The position numbers and the translations under genes are program-made. A model generated the notes under the pieces. The model did not search any database and was not told the DNA's origin. It saw only the letters and a list, made by a program, of their open reading frames with translations. Positions 24,931 through 37,900 of a stretch of DNA of 64,000 nucleotides are shown here, piece by piece. Positions within the stretch are counted from its first letter, which is position 1; the number at the start of each line of letters is the position of its first letter. The stretch spans positions 4,898,001 through 4,962,000 of the forward strand of contig NC_133123.1 of assembly GCF_033568475.1 (NCBI RefSeq). The letters run 5' to 3'. The stretch is from Henckelia pumila. Taxonomy: Eukaryota > Streptophyta > Magnoliopsida > Lamiales > Gesneriaceae.

Positions 24931-27452
24931 CTAGTTTGGACATTCAACATCACTAACTTTTCTTGAGAATTTCCTCCTATGTTCCCTCCATTTCTCCACA
25001 ACCATCAACATCAGCATCCAAACCCCTTTATGACCAGCCATGGAGTCTTCGACTTCGGCTTTCCATTCCCTGTGAAAATAGTACACCACAAGCGCCACCG
25101 TCGACGTGCCTCCGGTGAATATGAACAGCACGAAGAAACTTTGAGGGCTCAGGCTCACGGTTTCGTTATCGGATTGAATTTCCACGCATTTCTCCGAGGC
25201 TAATAAGTTGTCCTCTAAATCCTTTAGCAAACCGGTTTCGAATATATTCAGCAAGGCTTCATCCATGTCTGGAAGTAGCAGGGATCCTTTAGGAAATGCC
25301 TGGAACATGTGTGTATGTTATAGGGTTAAATATGAGAGTGAAAAATGCCAAAGAAAAATGTAAATTGAGGAATAATCTCTATAGGGGGCAAAAAAGACTT
25401 ACAAATCCATATCCCCCAACTTGGTAAGTAGGACCAGCAATAACAAAACTCTTGCAATACTTGGCCACGAAAAGTTTGGCCACCGGGACTTCAAGAAAGG
25501 CGGCTGCAATCTCACCACTCCACAGAGCATCAGCATATGCCTCAGTTGAAGTGAAATTCTTGATGTTTTCGCTTTTAAAATGCAACGCTTCCTCCAAATA
25601 ACCCTTCACGAAAGACCTCTTGGAGCATCCCACATGCGCGTTTTCGCTCTTTAATATCTCGATATGATCGATCACTGGTTTGAGATGCTGCACTGTTAGC
25701 ATGCTCGTAAGACTTGCTGTGTAGCTTTGAGTGATTATCAGAGCTACAAATAACCACACCACTGTCGCCACTTTTGACAAGTTGCTGTGCAACTTATCAC
25801 CTAGATATATATATATATGATCAAAGGCAACATTAATGGCCATAAATCTTGAGGGAAAGTCCAAATCTTTAGACTGATTTTTTAAAATGAGAAACTGTTA
25901 CCTTGTAATGGAAATATGGTGGCGAAAGCCAACCAGAACAGAGTTCCTATCTGATGAAGAAACGGCTGCCTTTGTAGTTCAGGGCAGTAATTTTTCTCGA
26001 TGATCCATATGACGAATCCATTGTATATATTTATGCTGAGTGTTAGAAGCCACATTGCCTTTGTAAAGGGCTTCATGAACAACCAGGCTCGGTGGGAACG
26101 GGATTGAACTGGGACGACCATCACCACTCCCGACTCCGTGTGAGCATGAGTGAATTCTACGTAAGCATATCGACTCGATATTATCGCAATGTCACCAACG
26201 GCTGCATCGAATTTCTGCTCAAGAATTGTTACTTTCTTCAGAAAGTCTCACAAAATTCGACAACCAAAAAACCAAGAAACTTAAAGCTCTCACCTTTAAC
26301 TGGACTTGCTTCACCAGTTCAGTGTATGTTCCATCGAAGACAATGTACTCATAAGGCAATGAATATTTCAGATTCTGCACTGTTCTGTCGAAGACTTGAA
26401 GTGAAAATCCAGAGAAAACGCTAGTGTTTGTGGAGGGATCGTGTTCGATTCGGACAAATTTGTTTGTGACCGATCCATTAGACCATGGAGTCATTGTAGC
26501 CATTTGTGCTATCAGCATCTGCTGAGAAGCCTAATCTTTCGGGCCAATATCCTAGTTCCCGATAACTCTTTCCCATCACGTTGATGATTTGAAACTGAAT
26601 CACGGGAGCTAATTTTCTTTGTAAGAATAGTATTTGTCCACTCAATCCGAGGAAATCGGTTTCTTGAATATTTTCAAGAATTTGAGAGCCATTGTTGCTT
26701 CCTTTATCCATTGCTGATCCCACTGTTTTGGTAACATCATAAGCCTGCAGGGCCAAGATTCCAGGCTCGTGATTCTTCTCCTCAGGATACTTGTTTCGAA
26801 AATCTTTAACAAATCTCTCGTAAAAATTGTTAAAATCCTGTCTCATTTCCGAGAAATGCCTCCTTACTCCCACCACACCTTGCATGCTTGAAATAACAGA
26901 AGCATTCATCGAATGGACTAAGCTCGATATCGAATCGGTGACGATCCAAACGTAACCACTCTCCATCATCTTCATCTCTTTCGCCTTTTTAAATCCACGT
27001 TCGGCCAGTGCTAGATTAGCATGAACTAAAAACACCCTGCATTGCCCATTCTTCAGATTTTCGAGCTCGACCCGCAGCCGCAGGCTTCCGAGCGGAGCGA
27101 AAAAAGGGAGACGTACAAGGCTGCTGAATAGGACATCAGACTCTTGCAAAGCTCCGTACAGATCATCGAGGATTCCATCGGCGGCAGATTTTGCATCCTC
27201 GTATATAATGCCGACCCGTCGCCAACCCCACGAATGAATCACGGCCGCCACAGCCGCCATCTGCTTGGTGTTGCTGGGAGAGGCTTGGATAAAGAAGGGC
27301 CCAAAGCTCGGTGGCCCACGGCGGCGCAGAATCCGAGAAAGAAAGAACCGGGACATCAAATTTTTCGCCGATCTTTGCAACGGCGTATGATTCCTCCCAT
27401 GAATTCAATCCCAGAATAGCTCCCGCATGGTCCTTTTCCAGAAGATGTCTCG
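24931..27452 (-). pseudogene. Glutamate receptor-like (GLR) gene, 5'-truncated and frameshifted
   Basis: Family role: ligand-gated, Ca2+-permeable cation channel. Recognisable exons: about 26478-27452 (extracellular ANF/LBP1 domain, AILGLNSWEESYAV, DVPVLSFSDSAP), 26294 to about 26510 (start of the ligand-binding domain), 25902-26214 (DAAVGDIAIISSRYAYVEF, then membrane segment M1), 25403-25800 (membrane segment with SYTASLTSMLTVQ, then the second ligand-binding lobe) and 24931-25299 (last lobe, final membrane helix, tail). Three defects are visible. No exon with the signal peptide and first ANF part is found upstream of the acceptor at 27453. The frame changes near 27310 (before PFFIQASPSNTKQM). 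The frame also changes near 26490, where about 25 residues usually linking the two extracellular domains are missing. The 3' half is well kept, so decay is recent; assembly errors are a less likely alternative. Confidence 0.78.
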
Positions 27453-27802
27453 CTGGATTAATATTCAAAAAATATCAAGCCTCGATTTTCACAATTGACA
27501 AAACATGAAAATCAACTAGCAAGCTAATTTAATTACCTGCATCATGAGATTACAGAACTTCCAAATGATCATCTAGCTAATTAATGATGATTGTCCCAAA
27601 ATTAAGAAGTTGGGGCTCATCAATACATGGGATTAATTTACTTCTGCTTCAAGCTCTTTGGGGAATTTCGTGGAAAGAAGATTGACAGTGATCACTTGAT
27701 CGATGGATATCCTTATAACTACTTCAACTAAGAAATTTCAGTGGAAATTAAAATGCATGAATGAATTCATGGGAAGCTACTCAAATTTGTCTGGACAATA
27801 TA

Positions 27803-28138
27803 TGTTGAAATATTGTACCACATCGGTAAGATATTATATCATATCGGTAGGATAGATTTTTGGGAGTCATTAATATAGATAAGGGCAACCCTTAACTTTT
27901 GAGCTAGCTTTTGAGGTGAGTTAGGTCAAAGTCTAATTTTTAATATGTTATCAGAGCCCACGCCCTCCGTCCTTCCGTGTGTTGGTCAGATGTTCATTCC
28001 TGGGCATGTGGGGGTGTGTTGAAATATTGTCCCACATCGGTAGGATAGATTCCTGGGAGCCCTTAATATAGACAAGGACAACCTTTACCTCTTGAGCTAG
28101 CTTTTGAGATGAGTTAGGTATAAGTCTAATTTTTAATA
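27803..28138 (+). mobile_element. Complete TRIM (miniature LTR retrotransposon)
   Basis: 336 bp. The LTRs at 27803-27945 and 28017-28138 both begin TGTTGAAATATTGT(A/C)CCACATC and end TAATTTTTAATA. The left one is 21 bp longer through an internal duplication near the start. Directly after the left LTR is TGTTATCAGAGCCCA (27946-27960), the initiator-Met tRNA primer site with one change. Before the right LTR is the purine-rich GGGCATGTGGGGGTG. ATATA flanks both sides (27798-27802 and 28139-28143). It has no coding capacity, as expected for TRIMs. Confidence 0.88.
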
Positions 28139-28143
28139 ATATA

Positions 28144-28631
28144 TACATCGAGTTTTACTCTCGATATATTTTATGCCAAATATTTATATGAACATTTGGT
28201 CTTAAAATAAAATTAAAAAAAAAAAAAAGTAGATTCGAACTTCTGTTGTAGCATTTTAACGAGTCAAAGTTAACTTCAGGACACTGATTTTTTTGTTTTC
28301 AAGTAAATTGGTGTCTTTTTATACTTCTTGAAATACGATCGATACACACACATAGTTTTTACACGAATTATTTCAGTACTCACCCAATTCATGCCTTTGA
28401 TTTTCTAGTAAATAAAAAATATACTTTTGACTTCTTTAACTTTTGTAGAATTTTAAAGTGATTATTGATTCACGTCTTTGATTTTATGATTTATTTTCAT
28501 ACTCGAGCTTTTGTGTGTCTGTGTGTAGTGTGTGTGATTTCTTTGAATATCGAATGAGAAAAGGAATACGGTAACATGCACGTATTTAGATTACTTTTTT
28601 TTTTTGGATTTGACTTTTCAAATATTAGGAT
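28144..28631. other. Intergenic DNA
   Basis: AT-rich; no gene or clear element seen. Confidence 0.6.
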
Positions 28632-28760
28632 TAGGGGTGGAAAACTCGAATCAACTCGTATTTGGTCTACTCGAGCTCGAGATCGAAAAATAATCTTATA
28701 TATAAATAAATGTAAATAATATATATATTATATTTATATATTTTTATATTATATATATAT
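28632..28760. repeat. Left part of a GAGCTCG-rich hAT-like element
   Basis: Begins TTAGGGGTGGAAAACTCG and contains GGTCTACTCGAGCTCGAGATCG followed by an AT tract. This matches the left part of the complete relative at 45051-45523. The matching right part is found 2.7 kb away at 31461-31616. Confidence 0.55.
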
Positions 28761-30093
28761 ACATACTAGGAAAATGTACGTGAGCTGTACGTGGATGAAT
28801 AACAGTTGAAAACATGATTACAAAATTTATATAATGTTTAATTCGTTTAATAATACTATTTTTAAGAGTATTTATCAATCTAAATAAATAAAAACACAAT
28901 AGATAAATAAAAAAAACTACGTGCATGACAATAAATCATATATATTCACCTATCCATATGTGAAACTTTTCAATCCATATTTTTGCGTGATTTCGACAGC
29001 CTCTTCAAGTCAAAAGAGATATTTCATTCATCTCAATTATATAGACCTACTTTTTTTTTCACACGAAATAAGAAAAAATCACTGGAAAACGTATGTTATG
29101 CAAATTTCCTATTTTATCCTCATTTATTGTATTAAAAAATTATATCACAACTTTCAAGATGTAGTTAATAATGGTATATTAGTAAAAAAGTGTAAAAAAA
29201 ATATTATTATACATTTGGGACAAAAAACGCGACCTATATAATTGGGATGAATGGAGTTTTTTTTTTCCATCCAAATACTAATCATAAAGAAAAACAATAA
29301 AAATAATGTAGGATCGAGTGTATGATGCTTAACAATAGTTATAGCGAGTGGCGACGGTGTAACTCAAATATTTTAAACTACACAACAACTCAAGCTCCAT
29401 GTTTCGAAAAAGTTTCTGAATTAAAAAAAAATGATCATATTAATGTTAAAATAAAAACCCTAAAATTTTTATTAAATTCAATATCACTCATGTTTGTGCT
29501 AAATTTTTAACCATTTAAAACATTTTTCTATTTTTTTAGAGTTACATAATATAAATAGTTAATTTTATATCACAATGATACTTCTGTAAATTAATATTGA
29601 TGAATGTTAATTTTATGTGTTAATTTTATGGGAAATAAAATTTCTCAAAAAATAAGAATCAAATAAATGTTAAATAAAACACATATTTTAAAGATAAAAA
29701 AAATACAATATGCATTTTCGGTCTTACAATTATCTTGTAATATTGACAGAAAAATAGTGTAATAAATAAGTTAAATATATTTTGTAGGAAAAAATAAATC
29801 AAATAAGAAGGAGCAAATAATAAATATCAAATAAGAAAAAGAGCAAATAATACATAATAGATGCAAAAATATGAAAGTGTAAAATAGAAAAATAGTGTGC
29901 AAAAAATAAAAATATTTAATTTAATTCACAATTGTTACTCATATATTTATAATAATAATAAAATAGATATTAGATATATTAAAAAATTAAAGTACACTAT
30001 ACAATTTTTTTTATTTTAAGTATTCATATACTATATTATAATAGTATTATTAGTATTTTATGTACAAGTTCATATGTGAATTAAAAAATTTAA
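28761..30093. other. AT-rich gene-free DNA
   Basis: No supported gene; ORFs here are short and of low complexity. This stretch lies between the two halves of the GAGCTCG-rich element. Confidence 0.6.
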
Positions 30094-30102
30094 TAAAATA
30101 AA

Positions 30103-30415
30103 GAGAAAATAGGTTTTTTGTCCTATATTTTTGTCACTTTGCGATTTCAGTCATTTATATTTTTAGATTTCAGTTTTAGTTCGCTATCTTTATTTTTTTG
30201 GCAATTTTAGTCCTTTTTCAGACGTGGCGCTGACGTGACACCAATTCAGTGCTGATGTGGAGCTGACGTGTACATTGTTACGTAAGCATTTTCGAATAAA
30301 AAAAACCAAAATTGCAAAAAAATCAGAACATGCAAGACTAAAACTGAAATGTGAAAACATAGATGACCAAAATCGCAAAGTGACAAACATACAGGACAAA
30401 ATTTACAATTTTCCC
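30103..30415. mobile_element. Mutator-like MITE with 9-bp target duplication
   Basis: A 313-bp foldback. The left arm GAGAAAAT...TTTGTCC...TTTGTCACTTTGCGATTT pairs with the right arm AAATCGCAAAGTGACAAA...GGACAAA...ATTTTCCC. The flanks carry a perfect 9-bp repeat, TAAAATAAA (30094-30102 and 30416-30424), the length typical of Mutator-like elements. The centre contains GACGTGGCGCTGACGTGACA-type motifs. Non-coding. Confidence 0.85.
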
Positions 30416-30786
30416 TAAAATAAATTAGAAAGTATGGTAAAAAAATTTAAGGGAATATTGATAGTATTTTATTTTTTTTATAATTTAAAGATATGGGTTA
30501 CACGGTGCACTTGAAATTACATAAATATCCTTAATTTATTTTAGAAAGAATTTTTTCAAATAAAATGAGGGATAATTTTGAAATTTTATGTGCAGTGTGT
30601 AACCCAATGTGTAACTCAATGTGTACATGTAGCATCATGTAAATTCACAAATAAACTCACATGTTTATGATAGGATCGGTTGAAAGTGTAGAGGGGGGGT
30701 GAATATACTTTCAAGCAGTATAGTATAAATAATTGAACTCGATCGGTTTAGTGACTGAGTTCTAGGTTTATATATGTAATATAATA

Positions 30787-31006
30787 TATATATATATGGA
30801 TCTAGAAATTTTATCAAGAGAGGGCAGCCGGTCAAACTAAAATATCATATATATATATATATATATAATCATCACATAACAAAAGGTTAAATATAGTGTT
30901 TTTATTTAAATAATATTTTTAGATTTCAAATTTCACTTACAATTTAACCGTAAGACTTGACATTTTCTCAAAATAATTAATAATAACTTCATTTGACAAA
31001 CTAATA

Positions 31007-31046
<40 letters not shown>

Positions 31047-31461
31047 AGTATAATTAATGAATATTTGTAATAATCTTCTCAGCAAAACATTATCTCTTCA
31101 CTGCAGTTGTCGCGACTCGTAAATTAAAAGCCAAACTTAAAAGTCTTAAGCTGACAATTTGCTTCAATAATTTGTTTTTAGGTTTAAAAAACTTAAAACT
31201 CATTTGTCTTTTAGTTTTAAACTTGGTGATTGAGCTACAATTTTTAAAGACTATAAATCACAAATTTTCGGATCACTTTTCACACATTAAACAATAAAAA
31301 TTAACTTAAATTTTTTGACCCTCTTTTGTATTTCCGTGTTTGATTCCTAATTTATGTTCATAAAATATAATTTTTTAACTATAAAAATATATTATTAATT
31401 TTATAAAAAAAAAATTCAAGGGGGGGGAATCTGCCCCCCTTGCCTTAATGTGGAGCCGCCC
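30787..31461. repeat. hAT-like non-autonomous element, left end degraded
   Basis: The right end read on the minus strand is CAGGGGCGGCTCCAC followed by AAGGGGGGCAGATTCCCCCC. The left end (about 30797) reads GGATCTAGAAATTTTATCAAG followed by GAGGGCAGCC, inverted relative to it but with its first bases replaced by (TA)n. A related end, CAGGGGCGTATCCAGGATTT, lies at about 42878. An internal (TA)n run spans about 31012-31043. Confidence 0.45.
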
Positions 31462-31627
31462 CTGATCGAGTAGCTCGCGAGCTACTCGAGCACATACGTT
31501 TAATACCCGAGCTCGAGCTCGATTATAGATTCGAGCTACTCGAGCTCGACCGAGCTCGGTCAAATCAAGCTCGAGTCGAGTTTTGACCGAAACGCTCACG
31601 AGTACGTAGCTTGTTTACACACTTAGT
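31461..31627. repeat. Right part of the GAGCTCG-rich hAT-like element
   Basis: GTAGCTCGCGAGCTACTCGAG followed by repeated GAGCTCGA and TCGAGTCGAGTTTTGACCG. This matches the right part of the element at 45051-45523, ending near TTTACAC. Confidence 0.55.
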
Positions 31628-31788
31628 TATATCGAAAGTGTAATTTACTCTCTGTGTACTTTTAGTACAAGAGCTCGGTCAAATCAAACTCGAGTCGAGT
31701 TTTAACCGAGACGCTCATGAGTAGCTTGTTTACACATTTAATTATATCGAAAGTGTTACTCTCTGTGTACTTTAGTACAAGATCTGAA
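31552..31788. repeat. About 120-bp tandem duplication
   Basis: GAGCTCGGTCAAATCAARCTCGAGTCGAG through TACTTTAGTACAAGA occurs twice in tandem (31552-31672 and 31673-31788). It covers the end of the hAT-like element and its flank, so it arose after that insertion. Confidence 0.75.
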
Positions 31789-31975
31789 TTTAAATAAAAA
31801 AATAACGTACATGCATATATAGGACTTTTATTCGTTCATAATTTATTTATACATGATAAGAAAAGACGGGAAACTTGAAACATATATAAGACGACAAATT
31901 TCAAAGAGAATGAAAACTGAACTGACACAGATCGTAGCCATATGCGTTTGATGCTGCCAATTTTAGAATTATCCC

Positions 31976-34900
31976 TCACGTACATACGGATTCCGGCAGT
32001 ACGAAAACAAGATTTGGACGACTTCTACATGTCGTACCCGAACAACATTGAGGTGTTTGTGATATGATGTTGCAAGGACCATTTAACGGTATGCATAAAG
32101 ATGGAATTTGCAGTAATTTCCTCCATGAGACACTCGTTGCCGCGGGGGCCGCCGCCGATGTCACTTTCATGAATTCGGAATCTGCAAATATACACACACA
32201 ATTAAATTTATAAAAGGATATATATATATATATATGTTGTGAAAAAGTAAAAATTTACGGTAAAAAGTAAAAACTCAAAAACTCAAAATTTATCAAATTC
32301 TACACTTTATAAAATTTTTCTCTCTTCACAATTGTGTTTTTCTACACAAATGGAGAGACCTATTTATAGATCTCAATTGGAGATTAGTCAAAAATTAATA
32401 CATCATTAATTACATCATCACACACTAATTTTCAATATTTTACAACTCAATTTTCAACTTTCAACCTTCAACATTCAACAATAAATAATAATATATATTT
32501 ATATATATTTTCAACACTCCCCCTTGTGATGATGATCATGATAGAATGACTATCTCCATTACGTGTTGTATACTGCCTCGTTAAAAACCTTACTAGGAAA
32601 AACCCATTGGGACAAAAATCATAGTAAGGAAAAAAGAGTGCAGCCACGTAAACTCCCCCTGATGTCAACATGAATGATTCTTCACATATTTCGTAGATTG
32701 CGCATCCCAATATTATAAATGTGTCTTCTGAATATCGCCGTGGGAAGTGCCTTTGTGAAGAGATCGGATGAGTTCTCACTTGATTGAATGTAACAGATAT
32801 CAATATCTTTATTCTTCTCCAGCTCTTGAGTGTATGCAAAGAATTTAGGAGGAATATGTTTAGTTCTGTCACTTTTGATGTATCCTTCTTTCATTTGGGC
32901 AACACATGCGGCATTATCTTCATACAGTGTGATTGGATTCTTGTCCACTGATAATCCACAAGAAGTTTGGATATGCCGAGTCATTGATTTAAGCCAGACA
33001 CATTCACGGCTTGCTTCATGTAGTGCAATAATCTCGGCATGATTTGATGAAGTTGTAACAAGTGTTTGTTTCTGTGATCGCCAAGAGATTGCAGTGCCTC
33101 CACGAGTAAATACATATCCGGTTTGGGAACGTGCCTTATGTGGATCAGAAAAGTATCCAGCATCAGCATAACCAATTATTCTCTGATTTGTATCTTTTGG
33201 ATACAAAAGTCCCAAATCCGTCGTTCCTCGTAAATAACGGAATATATGTTTAATTCTGTTCCAGTGCCTCTTCGTTGGACATGAACTGAATCTTGCCAAT
33301 AAATTTACTGCAAAAGATATGTCTGGTCTAGTGCAATTTGCAAGATACATAAGGGCACCAATGGCACTTAGATATGGTACTTCAGGACCAAGAACAACTT
33401 CATCATCTTCACATGGATGAAATGGATCCTTTTCTATATTCAATGATCTGACAACCATTGGAGTACTTAAAGGATTTGATTGATCCATATTGAAACGTTT
33501 AAGGACCTTCTCTGTATAATTAGACTGGTGAACAAAAATTCCACATTCTTTTTGTTCAATTTGTAAACCAAGACAATACTTGGTTTTTCCAAGGTCTTTC
33601 ATTTCAAATTCTTCCTTCAAGTATAACATCACTTCTTGAATTTCTTTATTCGTTCCAATGATGTTTAAATCATCAACATATACAACAATAATCACGCATC
33701 CCGATGTTGTTTTCTTGATGAAAACACAAGGGCATATTGGATCATTTACATATCCCTTTTTCATCAAGTGTTCATTTAGCCGATTATACCACATTCGGCC
33801 GGATTGCTTTAACCCATACAATGATCTTTGTAATTTCACAGAATAAAATTCTTTGGGTTCTGAACTTTGTGCTTCTAGCATCTTAAATCCTTCAGGGATT
33901 TTCATGTATATATCACTATCAAGTGATCCGTATAAATAAGCTGTAACAACATCCATTAGACGCATGTCCAAGTTTTCAGACACTGCTAAACTGATCAAAT
34001 ACCGAAACGTAATTGCATCCATAACAGGAGAATATGTTTCTTCATAATCAATTCCAGGTTTTTGAGAAAAACCTTGTGCAACAAGTCGAGCTTTATATCT
34101 CACTATTTCATTTTTCTCATTTCTCTTTCGAATAAAAACCCATTTGTACCCAACAGGTTTAACACCTTTAGGTGTAAGGACTATAGGTCCAAAAACACTA
34201 CGTTTATTTAGCGAATTTAATTCAACCTGGATGGCATCTTTCCATTTTGACCAATCCTTTCGAGTTTTGCATTCACCAAAAGATTTTGGTTCATTATCTT
34301 CATTTACGATGTCACATGCCACATTGTACGAAAATATCTCATCAATATCTTGTACATTCTTTCGGTTCCATATTTTTCCAGTATTAATATAATTGATAGA
34401 GATTTCATGATTCTCGTCAGTTTGTGGTTCTGACAGAATATTTTCATCATCGTGTGTTTCTTCTGGAACACCATTTTCTATTTTCTGATCATCATTTTTC
34501 TCTATGTATTTTCTTTTCCGAGGATTTTTATCCTTTGAACCGATTGGCCTTCCACGCTTCAGGCGTTTTATGACATCATGAATGTCTTCATTTTGTTTCT
34601 TTGGAATTTCAACTCGAGCAGGGGCATTTACAGCAGGTATATATGATTTTGTTACCCCTTTTGTGTCTGCAAATGCATCTGGCATTTGATTTGCTATTCT
34701 TTGCAAATGCACAATTTGTTGTACATCTTTATCACATTGTTTAGTTCTAGGATCCAAATGTAATAATGATGGTACATACCATGTGATTTTTTTTTTCGAT
34801 GTGTTTCTTTTCTCCCCCTAACATTGGGAAGTTATTTTCATCAAAATGACAATCAGCAAACCGTGCTGTAAACACATCGCCTGTCTGAGCCTCAAGATAT

Positions 34901-37900
34901 CTAATGATTGATGGACTATCATAGCCGATATAAATACCATTCTTTCTTTGAGGTCCCATTTTTGTTCTTTGAGGTGGTGCAATAGGCACATACACCATAC
35001 ATCCAAAAATTCTCAAATGAGAAATATCTGGTTCTTTGCCAAATACAAGCTGCAATGGGGAGTGTTTATGATATGCACTTGACCTGATGCGAATCAATGC
35101 AGCAGCATGTAAAATTGCATGTCCCCATATAGAAATAGGGAGTTTCGTTCTCATAATCATTGGTCTAGCAATCAACTGCAGACGTTTAATCAATGATTCA
35201 GCTAATCCATTTTGTGTATGAACATGAGCTACAGGATGTTCAACAGTAATTCCCATCGACATACAATAGTCGTTAAAAGTCTGGGAAGTAAATTCTCCAG
35301 CATTATCAAGTCTTATTTTCTTGATCGTATATTCGGGAAATTGATTCCGCAATTTTATTATTTGAGCCATCAATTTTGCAAATGCCACATTCCGAGTGGA
35401 CAATAAACATACATGTGACCATCTGCTAGAGGCATCGATCAATACCATAAAGTATCGAAATGGTCCACATGGTGGATGAATTGGCCCACAAATATCACCT
35501 TGAATACGTTCAAGAAATATGGGTGATTCCTTTTGGATTTTAGCTGGTGATGGTCTTATAATAAGTTTCCCCAGAGAACATGCCTTACACTGAAACTTAT
35601 TATTCTGAAAGATCCTCTGGTCTTTCAGTGGATGACCACTTGTATTTTCTATAATCCTTCGCATCATTATTGAACCAGGATGTCCCAATCGATCATGCCA
35701 ATTTGTTAGTATTGAAGAATTTCCAATAACCATATTTGATTCGATTGGACTTATATGTGTATAATGCAATCCAGTAGGGAGCATTGATAATTTCTCAACT
35801 ACATATTTCTTTCCTGATTTATATGTAGTAAGACACATATATTTCTCATTTCCTTCGGTTATTGTTTCCGTATCATAACCATGAGAATATATATCATTAA
35901 AACTCAACAAATTTCTTTGTGATCGTGGTGAATATAAAGCACTATTTATCAAAAATTTTGTACCATTAGGTAACAAAAATTGTGCTTTGCCACATCCTTC
36001 AATCAAGTCTACAGGACCTGATATTGTATTCACCATTGTTTTTGTTGGTTTTAATTCCAAGAAATATTTTTCATTTCTGAGGATAGTGTGCGTTGTACCA
36101 CTATCTGGTATGCAAACTTCCAGTGCATTATTTCCATCTTTGATCATAGCATTTTCCATAATGATCTTCAAAAACAATATGCAATAAAATGAATTAAGAA
36201 AGATACATGCAAACAATACATGCAAAATATAATATGTTTTATAAAATAAAAATTACATTGTTACATTCTTTTCCCACCAGTACATTTAATCAATATCTTC
36301 GAAATCATTCAAAAAGTAGGCAGCATCTAAATTCATTGAACTACTTGCATGGTCAATGTTTTCAGTAAAATTGGTCTCTTTTTCTTTCCCCTTTATTGAA
36401 TCTTTATAGAGCTTACACAGATGCTCAGGGGCTCGACAAGTTCTTGACCAATGTCCTGGAGTGTCACATCTATAACAAACACTCTCAGTTCTTTTTGGAT
36501 GATTTTCATTTTCAGCCGTATTATCATGCTGCCTCTTTTGTGGGTGGTTCGTGACGTTCCTTTGAGATGAGTTATTGAAATAACTATCTCTTTTATTTTC
36601 AAATCCACGGCCTCGACCACGACCGCGATCATTTCTACGCCCACGTCCTCGTCCACGACCTCGACCAAAATCTTGTCTATATCTTTGATTTTGGTTTTCA
36701 TTTTTACTTACGACATTTGCTTCAGGAAATGCCGTTGAACCAGTAGGTCTGGACTGATGATTTCTCATGAGCAATTCATTATTCTTTTCCGCCACGAGTA
36801 AACATGCGATGAGTTCTGAGTATCTTGAAAATCCACGCACTCTATATTGCTGTTGTAGAGTTATATTTGATGCGTGGAATGTGGAAAATGTCTTTTCAAG
36901 CATTTCCATCTCAGTAATATTATGCCCACAAAATTTCAGCTGTGAGACAATTCGATACATCGCAGAATTATAATCACTCATCTTTTTAAAATCTTGGAAT
37001 CTTAAAGTATTCCATTCATCTCGTGCGGTCGGAAGTATAACTTCCCGTATATGCTCAAAACGTTCTTTTAACCCTTTCCACAAAATCATTGGGTCTTTTT
37101 CGGTCAAATATTCACATTTCAACCCCTCATCAAGATGTCTGCGTAAAAATATCATCGCTTTTGCTTTATCTTGTGAGGATGATATGTTATTTTCTTTGAT
37201 AGTTTCGTTAAGACCCAATGACTCGAGATGCATTTCTACATCGAGGGTCCATGGCATATAATTCTTTCCGGTTATATCAAGTGCAATGAATTCGAGTTTC
37301 GCCAAGTTCGACATGGTGGTACTAGAAAATAACAATGCATTTTATTAGTTAATTTCCATAAATATGACAATAAAAAATAATGGAAGAACGTAAATTACAA
37401 GTGCGTATACAAATAGAGAAAAAATATGTGTTGGAAAATCGCTGGTGAGTAAAAGACTCGTGAGCATGATGATCATAGTCGTTATGAAAAATATCCGTAT
37501 AAATGTCATCATCTCCATCTTCGAAAAAACCGAGGATAAAATATTTTGAGAGAAAGAATGAATTTGGTGTGATTGAAAATGAGTTTGAGTGAACATATTT
37601 ATAGGGCAAAAACTAGCCGTTTTGTTACCGTTTGTGACCGTTGGGGGTAAAGAAAAAATTGAGTATGTGTTGAATAAAAATTCGTGATAATCATGTAATG
37701 CATATAATGATAATCATAATTAAATAATTATGTATATCATATCACATTATTATAAGGTCAGTGTCGTAGACAGCCTTTTATATAATGTTGTGAAATTATA
37801 CCAATATAGTTAGGGCCCGTTTGGTAAGGGTGATAGGATAAGTAAAAGATATGTGAGTTGGTGGATTATTTTATGGATATGTATAGATAATTATTACTGA

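Noticed and set aside
32468..32872. 134-codon minus frame at the end of the young Copia
   Set aside because: It overlaps the RNase H end and the 3' LTR in another phase and has no Copia domain.
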